From NCBI GenBank assembly GCA_016206995.1, contig JACQQN010000014.1, forward strand, positions 1 to 5,646: 5,646 nucleotides of DNA. Reading direction: 5' to 3'. Of the stretch, positions 1 to 5,646 are shown piece after piece; position 1 is the stretch's first letter, and each line of letters opens with the position of its first letter. Position numbers and translations under genes: made by a program. The stretch is from Candidatus Omnitrophota bacterium. GTDB taxonomy: Bacteria > Omnitrophota > Omnitrophia > Omnitrophales > Abzuiibacteriaceae. A model generated the notes under the pieces. That model was given only the letters and a program-made list of their open reading frames with translations. It did no database searches and had not been told where the DNA came from.

Positions 1-573
1 AGAAGAAAGTTGTCAAAGGCACTCTTAAAACAAATAGAAAAACGTGTTTCGGAAGGCAGCGCATTTTTGATGATTGGCGGCTGGAGTTCCTACACGGGAC
101 GCGATGGAAATTACAAAGGAAGCGTGATCGAGAAAATCTTGCCGGTGACTTGTCTTGCAAAAGACGACAGGCGTCATTTAGCAAGCGGCGCTGCTTTTCG
201 CGTGCGCGTGTTTCATCCGATTTTAAAAGGTCTTTCACTCAAACCTTCTCCTGTGATTATTGGGTATAATGAAGTGCAACCAAAAAAAGATTCAAAAGTG
301 ATTTTGGAGCTTGAAGAAAGTGCTTCACGAAAGCGAAAGCCGCTCCTCATCCTTGGAAATTATGGCGCGGGAAAGGTTGCAGCTTGGACAACTGACGTGG
401 CGCCTCATTGGTGTGGCGGTTTGGTGGATTGGGGAGATAGGCGGCTACGCATTTCTGTGGCTCGAGGTATTCAAATTGAAGTTGGCAACCATTATGTCCA
501 ATTTTTTTCGCAACTGATTTGTTGGCTTTCAAACCCCTCACCTATTTCCTCTCCCCTTAGAGGAGAGGATTGA
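1..573 (+). CDS. Glutamine amidotransferase-like protein (GATase1-like / DUF1355 type), 5' end outside window
   Basis: The frame is open from base 1, where the codons read R-R-K before the TTG at 10, so I treat this as the C-terminal part of a longer protein. About 190 residues are visible. Family members usually carry roughly 60-100 more N-terminal residues that form the first half of the class I glutamine-amidotransferase-like fold. Recognisable family blocks, in order: FLMIGGWSSYTG with a following G-x-Y (codons about 22-39), EKILPVTCL and a DDR soon after, FHPILKGL, a Gly-Tyr-Asn-Glu-Val block, PLLILGNYGAGKVAAWTTDVAP, then HW and a DW, and a C-terminal FFSQLICWL helix. Members of this family are often annotated as putative amidotransferases or cytoplasmic proteins, but no reaction is established, and the region where a nucleophilic Cys would normally lie is not in view. 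The last residues (about NPSPISSPLRGED) are encoded by a REP-like palindrome, so the natural C-terminus may have been altered. The family call is fairly firm; the function is unknown. Confidence 0.82.
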   Translation, partial: RRKLSKALLKQIEKRVSEGSAFLMIGGWSSYTGRDGNYKGSVIEKILPVTCLAKDDRRHLASGAAFRVRVFHPILKGLSLKPSPVIIGYNEVQPKKDSKVILELEESASRKRKPLLILGNYGAGKVAAWTTDVAPHWCGGLVDWGDRRLRISVARGIQIEVGNHYVQFFSQLICWLSNPSPISSPLRGED

Positions 574-583
574 GGAGAGGGGT
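533..583. repeat. REP-like imperfect palindrome
   Basis: The arms 533-554 and 562-583 are reverse complements with 18 of 22 positions pairing. The inner stem is 547-554 with 562-569, the middle is 541-543 with 573-575, and the outer stem is 533-539 with 577-583. A short loop around 555-561 separates them. The left arm is C/T-rich (CCCCTCACC...CCTCTCCCC) and the right arm G/A-rich, the style of dispersed extragenic palindromes in many bacterial genomes. It overlaps the 3' end and stop codon of the amidotransferase-like gene and ends 14 bases before the next ATG. No T-tract follows, so a simple intrinsic terminator is unlikely. Whether other copies exist cannot be seen from this window. Confidence 0.7.
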
Positions 584-588
584 GGGGT
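584..588 (+). promoter_or_regulatory. Possible ribosome binding site GGGGT supplied by the palindrome flank
   Basis: GGGGT lies 9 bases before the ATG at 598 and could pair with the anti-Shine-Dalgarno sequence through one G-U wobble. It adjoins the right arm of the palindrome (ends 583), so the repeat may provide or hide the translation start signal of the PEGA gene. The better purine run GAGGAG at 572-577 is too far from the ATG to be the site. Confidence 0.35.
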
Positions 589-597
589 AGAAAAACC

Positions 598-2082
598 ATG
601 GGACTCAAACAACTTCGTAATTTCATTTTTTGGACGCTGGTGCTTCTTTATTTTGTTTTGGCGCCGGTTATTTGTTTTCAAGCCTTGGGTTTTGTTTTTG
701 ACCCTCGGACGATTTCATTTGTCAAAACGGGGATTATTTCCATTGACTCAGAACCAAAAGAAGCGAGTGTTTATTTGAATGGCGCATTGTATGCAGAAAA
801 AACACCAACCGCTATTTCAAGATTGCGTGCCGGCCGTTACGAAGTCCGTGTTGAAGCGCCCAATTACCAAACTTGGGTGCAGCCGCTCGAAGTCCGTGCG
901 GAAGAAGTGACACGAGCAGAACATATTTTGCTTCCGCCAGTCGCTATTAAACCATCAGCACTTTTTTCCATTCCAGTTCAAACGATCGTTCCTTCTCATG
1001 ATGAACGTTTTCTGTTTTTAATTTCTCAGGACGCCAAGGCAACTGCTGTTTATGCATTTGACATGAAAAAAGACCGTTTGATGTTTTTGGCGGATCATCC
1101 GAGGTCGCCCGACAACCCAATCGCTTCAGTTTCGCTCAATATTTCTCCAGATGACAGGCGATTGCTGGTTCTATTTCACGGTAAAACATCCGATGAGCAC
1201 ATCGTAGCCACCATTTCCGATCGAGCGATTCCAATCTCTCTTTCTAAATTAATCAAAATGCCCATTGCAAACGTTCGATTCCATCCACGCAGTTCCAAAG
1301 AAATGCTGTATCTGCAAAATGGCGTTTTAAACCAACTGGATTTGGAAGAGGGAATACTAAAAGAAGGAATTCTGAAAGGACTCAAGAGTTTTGAGGTCAT
1401 TGAGGATAAAATTTATTATTTTACTGATGACGCGCATCTTTTTTCCGCAAATCTTGATGGAAAGGAAGCGATCGACTTGTTGCCTGATCGTGGACTGCGA
1501 AGGCTTTTATTTGGCCAAAATCCACGAAACACATACCGTATGTTCCTCACGCCTAAAGGAAACGCTTTTTGGTTGTCAGAAAAAGGAACGCTTTTAACCA
1601 ATCGCTTGCCTTATTTTGCAGATGAAGATGTATCTGGTGCAACTCTTTCTACGATCTCAGAAAAACTTTTTTATTGGAAAGCAGGCGAGCTTTGGCTTCT
1701 TGATTTAAGCGATCTTGAGGAAAAGAGGCAAAATTTTTTCGAGCGGGGGCCTTCTAAGACACTTCTTTGGAAAAGTAACCAACCGATTGTTTCTGTGCGC
1801 GTGATGCGTGAGGACAATCATGCGATTGTTGTAACGGAAAAGAAAATTGTATTGGTGGAAACAGAACCGCGCCTTTCAGGAAACCAATTTATCATTGGCA
1901 ATCACTCACTTGGACGCAAGATTACTTTTTATTTCAACGATGATTTAGGCGAACTTTATTGGACAGACTTGCAAGACGAAATTCCGACTCTGTATCATGC
2001 AAAACTCTTTCGGCCGTCTCTTTTTCCTTTTTCATTCTCATTTCGTAAATCATATCAATCCCCGGAAGAAGTGTTTTTATGA
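598..2082 (+). CDS. Membrane-anchored PEGA-domain protein with beta-propeller-like C-terminal region
   Basis: 494 residues. A single N-terminal hydrophobic segment (about residues 9-32) acts as an uncleaved signal anchor and would place the rest outside the cytoplasm. Residues about 43-113 form a PEGA domain: GIISIDSEPKEASVYLNG, then a TP, then RLRAGRYEVRVEAPNYQTW. PEGA domains are small beta-rich surface domains named for a P-E-G-A motif; here the motif is diverged. Residues about 120-480 are beta-rich with repeated blocks resembling WD40/TolB-like strands (for example NISPDDRRLLVLF, KIYYFTDDAHLFSANLDG, KLFYWKAGELWLLDL, ELYWTDL). I infer a propeller-like fold, but the repeats are too diverged to count blades. 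There are no catalytic residues I recognise. The stop overlaps the start of the glycosyltransferase by 4 bases, so the two proteins are probably made together. A role in presenting or coordinating an envelope polysaccharide is inference from position only. Confidence 0.85.
   Translation: MGLKQLRNFIFWTLVLLYFVLAPVICFQALGFVFDPRTISFVKTGIISIDSEPKEASVYLNGALYAEKTPTAISRLRAGRYEVRVEAPNYQTWVQPLEVRAEEVTRAEHILLPPVAIKPSALFSIPVQTIVPSHDERFLFLISQDAKATAVYAFDMKKDRLMFLADHPRSPDNPIASVSLNISPDDRRLLVLFHGKTSDEHIVATISDRAIPISLSKLIKMPIANVRFHPRSSKEMLYLQNGVLNQLDLEEGILKEGILKGLKSFEVIEDKIYYFTDDAHLFSANLDGKEAIDLLPDRGLRRLLFGQNPRNTYRMFLTPKGNAFWLSEKGTLLTNRLPYFADEDVSGATLSTISEKLFYWKAGELWLLDLSDLEEKRQNFFERGPSKTLLWKSNQPIVSVRVMREDNHAIVVTEKKIVLVETEPRLSGNQFIIGNHSLGRKITFYFNDDLGELYWTDLQDEIPTLYHAKLFRPSLFPFSFSFRKSYQSPEEVFL
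1348..1377 (+). repeat. 15-base tandem duplication inside the PEGA gene
   Basis: Two adjacent 15-base units, 1348-1362 and 1363-1377, match at 12 of 15 positions. They encode EGILK twice (residues 251-260), followed by a third Gly. The reading frame is kept. It looks like an old slippage duplication in a loop between strands of the propeller-like region. Confidence 0.6.
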
Positions 2083-3779
2083 TGATTGCGCAAGAAAACG
2101 AGCATGACATACTTAAGAAAAGAGCAGACAGCCATCATGGTGCTGTGGTATGGAGACGAATCTTTGAAATCACCCCTGGTTTTTTAAGCTGGTTCTTGCT
2201 TCTTGCTGTCGCGTTTTTCGCATTGACAGACCCAATACCAGCCGCAGTTTTTGTTATTTGTTTCTACCTTTTTTGGTTTTTCCGCCTCATTTATATGACC
2301 ATTCTTTTAGTTGCCTCCTATGTGGTGCTTGCACGTGAACGCAATACGAATTGGATCGAACGTTGTCGTGATTTAAATAATGTGTCAGTTGCAATCAAAC
2401 GAGCTCAAGAGAGGTTGTCGAAGCATGAAGAAGAAGTAAAACACGCCCAGCGGACACGGGAGAAAGTTCCAATAACCCGCCGGTTACATTCAGAAACTGC
2501 ATATCTGAGACGTCTCGAACACCTTGCTCAAACTACCGAGCAGCCGTTTGATTTTCGATCTATTTATCATGTGGTTCTTTTCCCGAATTACCGTGAGGAC
2601 ATTCACATTTTAAAATCCGCACTGAGCTCACTTCGTGAAACAAATTATCCTCTTGAACGTTTGATTGTGGTGGTTGCTTTTGAAGAGCGGGAGGGAGAGG
2701 CAGCACATGCAAAGGCCGATGAATTAAGCCGAGAATTTAAAGAGATTTTTTTCAATTTGATGACTTCTTTTCATCCGGACGGCCTGCCTGGTGAACGACA
2801 AGTTAAGGGTGCCAATGCGACATGGGCAGCAAAAAAAGTGATGGAGTTTTTGAATGAAGAGAAAATCGCTTTTGAGCAAGTACTTGTTTCATGTTTCGAT
2901 GCGGACACTCGTGTTGGAAAGGAATACTTTGGTTGCTTGACCTATAATTTCTTGATTCGGCCCAACCGGCTTCATTGTAGTTTTCAGCCCATTCCTGTTT
3001 ATCATAACAATCTTTGGCAGGCCCCTGCGTTTGCGCGCATTCTGGAAACAGGGTCCTCTTATTGGCAATTGATTGAATCTGCTAATCCAGATCACTTGGT
3101 GACATTCTCAAGTCACAGCATGAGCTTTCAGGCGCTCGTCGAATCAGGATTTTGGCCAGTGGATATGATTTCAGATGATTCAGCAATTTTTTGGAAATGT
3201 TTTCTTCATTATAAAGGAAATTATCGAGCGATTCCTATGTCGGCCACCGTTTCAATGAACATCATCATTGGAAAAAACTGGCTCGATACCTTTCGGAGAA
3301 TTTACGTCCAGAAAAGGAGATGGGCGTGGGGCATTGAAAATTTTCCGATGGTGATGCTCGGATTCCTGGAAACTCGTGAAATTCCGTTGATTGAGAAAGC
3401 AAGACATACACTCAAAATGCTTGAGAGTCATGTTTCGTGGGCAACGTGGGGACTCATGCTGACATTGGTTGGTTGGCTTCCAGTTCTTTTTGGTGGCCGC
3501 GAGTATGGTTTTTCAGTCGTTTCTTATCATTTACCAAGAATTGCTCAAATGATTTTTAACTTGGCCACCGTTTCAATGTTGATTTCTGCAATTTTAAGTT
3601 TCATGATTGTTCCAAAGCGTCCCGCTCGCGTGTCCCGCTTTCGGAATTTAAGTTTTGCATTTCAATGGCTTCTTTTGCCGCTCATTCTTCCAGTGCTTCT
3701 TGCGCTTCCTGCTTTGGATGCACAAACCAGATTAATGCTCGGTCGCTATTTACATTTTGAGGTCAGTCGGAAAGTTTGA
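2079..3779 (+). CDS. Membrane-embedded family 2 glycosyltransferase (processive type)
   Basis: 566 residues. Two or three N-terminal membrane segments (about 34-49 and 54-84) are followed by a charged, helical, probably coiled-coil linker (about 100-150, rich in K/E/R). The GT-A catalytic domain runs from about 160 to 430. It shows FPNYRED (168-174) in place of the usual nucleotide-binding start, KGANATW (243-249), the metal-binding FDADTR (DAD at 274-276), SDDSAIFWK (D366, D367; the position of the acceptor/catalytic acidic pair) and QKRRW (411-415), the Q-x-x-R-W motif of processive synthases such as cellulose and hyaluronan synthases. Three C-terminal membrane segments follow (about 453-471, 492-511, 525-546), then RLMLGRYLHFEV. 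The active site looks intact. The enzyme should transfer sugars from an NDP-sugar at the inner membrane and may extrude a polymer, but the sugar is unknown. Translation start: GGAAG at 2064-2068 is 10 bases before ATG 2079; a second ATG at 2082 would shorten the protein by one residue. The 4-base overlap with the PEGA gene implies coupling. Confidence 0.88.
   Translation: MMIAQENEHDILKKRADSHHGAVVWRRIFEITPGFLSWFLLLAVAFFALTDPIPAAVFVICFYLFWFFRLIYMTILLVASYVVLARERNTNWIERCRDLNNVSVAIKRAQERLSKHEEEVKHAQRTREKVPITRRLHSETAYLRRLEHLAQTTEQPFDFRSIYHVVLFPNYREDIHILKSALSSLRETNYPLERLIVVVAFEEREGEAAHAKADELSREFKEIFFNLMTSFHPDGLPGERQVKGANATWAAKKVMEFLNEEKIAFEQVLVSCFDADTRVGKEYFGCLTYNFLIRPNRLHCSFQPIPVYHNNLWQAPAFARILETGSSYWQLIESANPDHLVTFSSHSMSFQALVESGFWPVDMISDDSAIFWKCFLHYKGNYRAIPMSATVSMNIIIGKNWLDTFRRIYVQKRRWAWGIENFPMVMLGFLETREIPLIEKARHTLKMLESHVSWATWGLMLTLVGWLPVLFGGREYGFSVVSYHLPRIAQMIFNLATVSMLISAILSFMIVPKRPARVSRFRNLSFAFQWLLLPLILPVLLALPALDAQTRLMLGRYLHFEVSRKV
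3242..3578 (+). repeat. Pair of perfect 16-base direct repeats within the glycosyltransferase gene
   Basis: GGCCACCGTTTCAATG occurs at 3242-3257 and again at 3563-3578; the coordinates given span both copies. They are 321 bases apart, which is a multiple of three, and both are read in the same frame as part of ATVSM (once after the SDD motif, once inside a C-terminal membrane segment). The rest of the two regions is not similar. Confidence 0.55.
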
Positions 3780-3801
3780 AATGGATATTTCTTTGATTAA
3801 A

Positions 3802-3830
3802 TTGACAGAACAGATTCTTTTTCTTAAGCT
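3802..3830 (+). promoter_or_regulatory. Candidate sigma-70-type promoter for the AsmA-like gene
   Basis: A perfect TTGACA lies at 3802-3807. After a 17-base spacer comes TAAGCT (3825-3830), a weak -10 that keeps only the first, second and last consensus bases. The expected transcription start, about 7 bases further on, would fall at or next to the ATG at 3837. The 57-base gap has no Shine-Dalgarno sequence. The -10 hexamer is also the left half of a small hyphenated palindrome, TAAGCT-A-AGCTTA (3825-3837). The promoter call is weak because of the poor -10. Confidence 0.3.
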
Positions 3831-3836
3831 AAGCTT

Positions 3837-5036
3837 ATGAGTAAACTCAAGATTAAAAAATCCTATCGCGTAGCGATCATTATCCTGATCTGTTTTTCTC
3901 TTCTTTTTTTTACCGCGAGTTACCTTGCCCAAATGTTTATCCCGAAAGCTATCGAGCAAGAATGCAGCAAAGTTTTTGGTGTCCCAGTCCGCATTGGGAA
4001 AGCAGGGGTTAATTTTCTCAACACGTCATTTTGGATGCGTGATTTTGAAATGACAAACGTTACCGGAATGGAAGCGAGGACTTTTCTTTCGTTTAAACAT
4101 TTGTCCATCAATTTTAGTTTGACCAGCCTTCTTGCAAGGCAACTCATTTTTGAGCGAATTCGTTTTCAAGATTTGGTGCTTAATTTGGAGCGAGATCAAA
4201 ATGGCCAGCTCAATCTCGATTATTTTCAAGGTCAAATTCAGAAACGGTTCAAACCAAAAATTAAGTTTGGAAAACGCCACTTCTTCACTGGTTATGAGAT
4301 CCACCAGTTTTCAATCAAAAATGGTATCTTCCGCTACGCCAACCGCACCATTCCTGAAGAGGTGAAGCGGTGGATGTTTCGAAATATCGATCTCTCTTTT
4401 TCTAATTTTGCTTACCCACCGCAGTTTGTGGATCCAATCCCAACCTCACTTTATTTGAATGCAAAAATTGACGGCATCCGGGAAGGAAGCGTTCTCATTC
4501 TTGGAACTGGGAATTTATTTGCAGGGAAGAAAGAATTTCGAATACGAAGCGATTTAAAAAACATTAGACTTCGTGATCTCAACCCATTTTTCTATGATTT
4601 CCCACTGTTTTTCACGGATGGTTTTTTGAACTTAAAGTCGGTCACGAACTCAAAAGATGATTGGCTGACGGTTACCAACGAAGCATTTGCAGAAGATATC
4701 CGGTTTTCTGAGAAGCCCGGGTTTTCTAAGGTAAAAACGGTTCTTGGTTTTCCCAAAAAAGATATTTTTGAGCTGTTTGAAATCATGAATGGCCGGCCAT
4801 TTCATTTTGATTTCTCAATGTCAGGCGACTTAGAAGATCCTTCGTTCCGTTTGGATGAAATATTCAAGCAGAAATTTTCTGAGGCGATTGAGCGGCAACT
4901 TGAGAAGGCGTTTCAAAAGTTAAACCAAAATGCGCTTGGAGCAGACGCGCAAACTCGGGGAAATTCTGCCAAACCTCAAGCATCACTCAAACAATTGATT
5001 CAACAATGGACGGGTATTAAGTTTTCAGGTGAGTGA
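3837..5036 (+). CDS. AsmA-like / DUF748-type membrane-anchored protein
   Basis: 399 residues. One N-terminal membrane segment (about 11-33) is followed by the typical AsmA-family opening: FIPKAIEQECSKVFGVPVRI (34-53), a beta-strand region describing 'layers' (VNFLNTSFWMRDFEMTN), then LLARQLIFERIRFQDLVLN and LERDQNGQLN (117-126), the equivalent of the family's 'V-x-R-D-x-x-G-x-x-N' block. Near the C-terminus, FDFSMSGDLEDPSFRLDEIF (334-353 region; GDLEDPSF at 330-337) matches the G-D-L-x-D-P-x-F ending common in DUF748 proteins, followed by an amphipathic helix and a polar tail. AsmA-type proteins sit in the inner membrane, reach into the periplasm and are linked to phospholipid transport and outer-membrane integrity. 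At about 400 residues this is a short member. The start is forced: an in-frame TAA at 3825-3827 precedes the ATG with no other start codon between. No Shine-Dalgarno is visible. The exact substrate is unknown. Confidence 0.82.
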   Translation: MSKLKIKKSYRVAIIILICFSLLFFTASYLAQMFIPKAIEQECSKVFGVPVRIGKAGVNFLNTSFWMRDFEMTNVTGMEARTFLSFKHLSINFSLTSLLARQLIFERIRFQDLVLNLERDQNGQLNLDYFQGQIQKRFKPKIKFGKRHFFTGYEIHQFSIKNGIFRYANRTIPEEVKRWMFRNIDLSFSNFAYPPQFVDPIPTSLYLNAKIDGIREGSVLILGTGNLFAGKKEFRIRSDLKNIRLRDLNPFFYDFPLFFTDGFLNLKSVTNSKDDWLTVTNEAFAEDIRFSEKPGFSKVKTVLGFPKKDIFELFEIMNGRPFHFDFSMSGDLEDPSFRLDEIFKQKFSEAIERQLEKAFQKLNQNALGADAQTRGNSAKPQASLKQLIQQWTGIKFSGE

Positions 5037-5043
5037 CCATGAT

Positions 5044-5166
5044 ATGAATCCCGTTACCACTCAGAGACGAGGTTGTGAAGTTGTGGATTTTTTTAGGGAT
5101 GAATTCTCTAACGGGATAAAGGAATCGCATATGTTTTTGGGCGTCGTGGATGTAAATCTGTGGTAA
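5044..5166 (+). CDS. Candidate 40-residue small ORF or leader peptide before era
   Basis: ATG at 5044 opens 40 codons (beginning MNPVTTQRRG, ending DVNLW) and stops at TAA 5164-5166, four bases before the era ATG. A reasonable Shine-Dalgarno, AGGTGAG (5027-5033), lies 10 bases upstream inside the end of the AsmA-like gene. The peptide is mixed-charge and soluble, with no membrane segment and no domain I recognise. Codons 2-6 lie in the left arm of the 13-base inverted repeat and the stop lies in the right arm. A ribosome translating it would therefore open the structure and finish beside the era start, which would fit a leader peptide. It could equally be chance: an ORF of this length is common, and the opposite strand is also open here. 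Confidence 0.22.
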   Translation: MNPVTTQRRGCEVVDFFRDEFSNGIKESHMFLGVVDVNLW

Positions 5167-5172
5167 CGGGAT
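5048..5172. repeat. Perfect 13-base inverted repeat bounding the era leader
   Basis: ATCCCGTTACCAC at 5048-5060 is the exact reverse complement of GTGGTAACGGGAT at 5160-5172. The arms enclose 99 bases, and the right arm includes the first two bases of the era start codon. A 13-base perfect match between two sites in a 134-base gap is very unlikely by chance (on the order of one in ten thousand by simple counting). It could be a long-range RNA stem that covers the era start, or the ends of a 125-base miniature element. No target-site duplication is evident. Confidence 0.6.
5109..5117 (+). repeat. Third copy of the repeat core TAACGGGAT
   Basis: TAACGGGAT here is identical to the core of the right arm at 5164-5172 and complementary to ATCCCGTTA at 5048-5056. 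The left arm could therefore pair with either copy: 9 base pairs with this one, 13 with the one over the era start. The two pairings exclude each other. Confidence 0.5.
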
Positions 5173-5646
5173 GAAAACAAAATCGGGATTTATCTCAATT
5201 GTTGGAAGGCCGAATGTTGGAAAATCAACTCTTCTCAATCATTTCATTGGTGAAAAATTAGCAGCGGTGGCGTCAAAACCGCAAACCACGCGCCAAGTTA
5301 TTCGTGGAATTTTAACGGAGCCTCGTGGGCAAATTGTTTTTTTGGATACGCCTGGAGTTCACATTCCGAAAGATGCGCTTGGAGCGCGGATGCTTTCCGC
5401 TGTGCAATCGGCGTACCAGGAAGCGGATTTAATTTTTTGGATGGTGTCGCCTACGTTGCCAGGAGGAGAGGAGAAAAAAATACTTGAGGACCTGAAGAAG
5501 TTTTCTAAGCCTATTTTTTTACTTGTCAATAAAGTCGATCGCGCTCCCAAGCCGACGCTTCTTCCTGTGTTGGATGCGTATCACAAACTTTATTCTTTTC
5601 GTTCTCTTTATCCGATTTCAGCTCTTCGGGGTGATAACCTTAAGGA
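5171..5646 (+). CDS. era: GTPase Era, N-terminal part (3' end outside window)
   Basis: The frame is open from ATG 5171 to the window edge, giving 158 full codons. Era binds GTP and the 3' end of 16S rRNA and helps mature the 30S subunit at the cytoplasmic side of the membrane. The full GTPase domain is visible: FISIVGRPNVGKST (7-20) with G1 GRPNVGKS at 12-19, the Era-type switch ASKPQTTR (34-41), G3 DTPG (59-62) followed by VH as in Era 'DTPGxH', G4 NKVD (120-123) and G5 ISA (149-151). The C-terminal KH RNA-binding domain (about 120-140 more residues) should follow outside the window. The start is forced: an in-frame TAA at 5153-5155 lies upstream with no ATG, GTG or TTG between, and homologs begin a few residues before the FI-x-IVG strand. 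There is no good Shine-Dalgarno; the bases before the ATG belong to the right arm of the inverted repeat, which suggests translation depends on leader structure or coupling. Confidence 0.95.
   Translation, partial: MKTKSGFISIVGRPNVGKSTLLNHFIGEKLAAVASKPQTTRQVIRGILTEPRGQIVFLDTPGVHIPKDALGARMLSAVQSAYQEADLIFWMVSPTLPGGEEKKILEDLKKFSKPIFLLVNKVDRAPKPTLLPVLDAYHKLYSFRSLYPISALRGDNLK

Noticed and set aside
10..573. TTG at 10 as the true start of the amidotransferase-like gene
   Set aside because: The frame is open to base 1, and the family has a substantial N-terminal part that is absent here, so the gene most likely begins outside the window.
533..583. Intrinsic terminator after the amidotransferase-like gene
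   Set aside because: The stem is strong but is followed by GGGGTAG rather than a T-tract, and the next gene starts 14 bases later.
2079..3779. Specific naming of the glycosyltransferase as cellulose or hyaluronan synthase
   Set aside because: The processive-type motifs are present, but there is no PilZ domain and no partner bcs genes in view, so the sugar and polymer cannot be named.
3780..3836. Terminator after the glycosyltransferase gene
   Set aside because: The only inverted repeat (TAAGCT-A-AGCTTA) is too short and AT-rich and has no T-tract after it.
4026..4304. Minus-strand ORF of 92 codons inside the AsmA-like gene
   Set aside because: The + strand frame here carries clear AsmA-family blocks; the antisense frame has no recognisable features.
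5017..5238. Minus-strand ORF of 73 codons across the era leader
   Set aside because: It runs antisense through the end of the AsmA-like gene and the start of era, shows no domain I recognise, and is best explained as a shadow.

Overview
The window comes from a bacterial chromosome of moderate-to-low GC, using the standard code, with every gene on the + strand. The AsmA/DUF748-like membrane protein suggests a Gram-negative cell with an outer membrane. The PEGA-domain membrane protein and the membrane glycosyltransferase resemble proteins I associate with uncultured lineages such as Omnitrophota, and more loosely with Patescibacteria. That lineage call is an inference from protein style and is tentative.

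Layout from left to right. (1) 1-573 is the 3' part of a glutamine-amidotransferase-like protein (GATase1-like, DUF1355 type) whose N-terminus lies outside the window. Its last codons run into a GC-rich REP-like imperfect palindrome (533-583). (2) 598-2082 encodes a membrane-anchored PEGA-domain protein with a probable beta-propeller-like C-terminal region. (3) 2079-3779 overlaps it by 4 bases (ATGA) and encodes a membrane-embedded processive-type family 2 glycosyltransferase. These two genes look translationally coupled. (4) After a 57-base gap holding a possible promoter, 3837-5036 encodes an AsmA-like membrane-anchored protein. It has no visible Shine-Dalgarno sequence and may be read from a leaderless transcript. 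(5) 5037-5170 is a structured 134-base gap. It holds a perfect 13-base inverted repeat whose right arm covers the next start codon, a third copy of the repeat core, and a possible 40-codon ORF. (6) 5171 to the window end is the N-terminal 158 codons of the ribosome-assembly GTPase Era, with motifs G1 to G5 all visible.

Together, genes 2-4 look like an envelope cluster: a surface-facing PEGA protein, a polysaccharide- or glycoconjugate-synthesising glycosyltransferase, and an AsmA-type protein of the kind linked to lipid transport or outer-membrane homeostasis. Era is a housekeeping gene that follows it. I see no defence system, CRISPR array, transposase, tRNA or rRNA. The most unusual stretch is the repeat-bearing leader in front of era.
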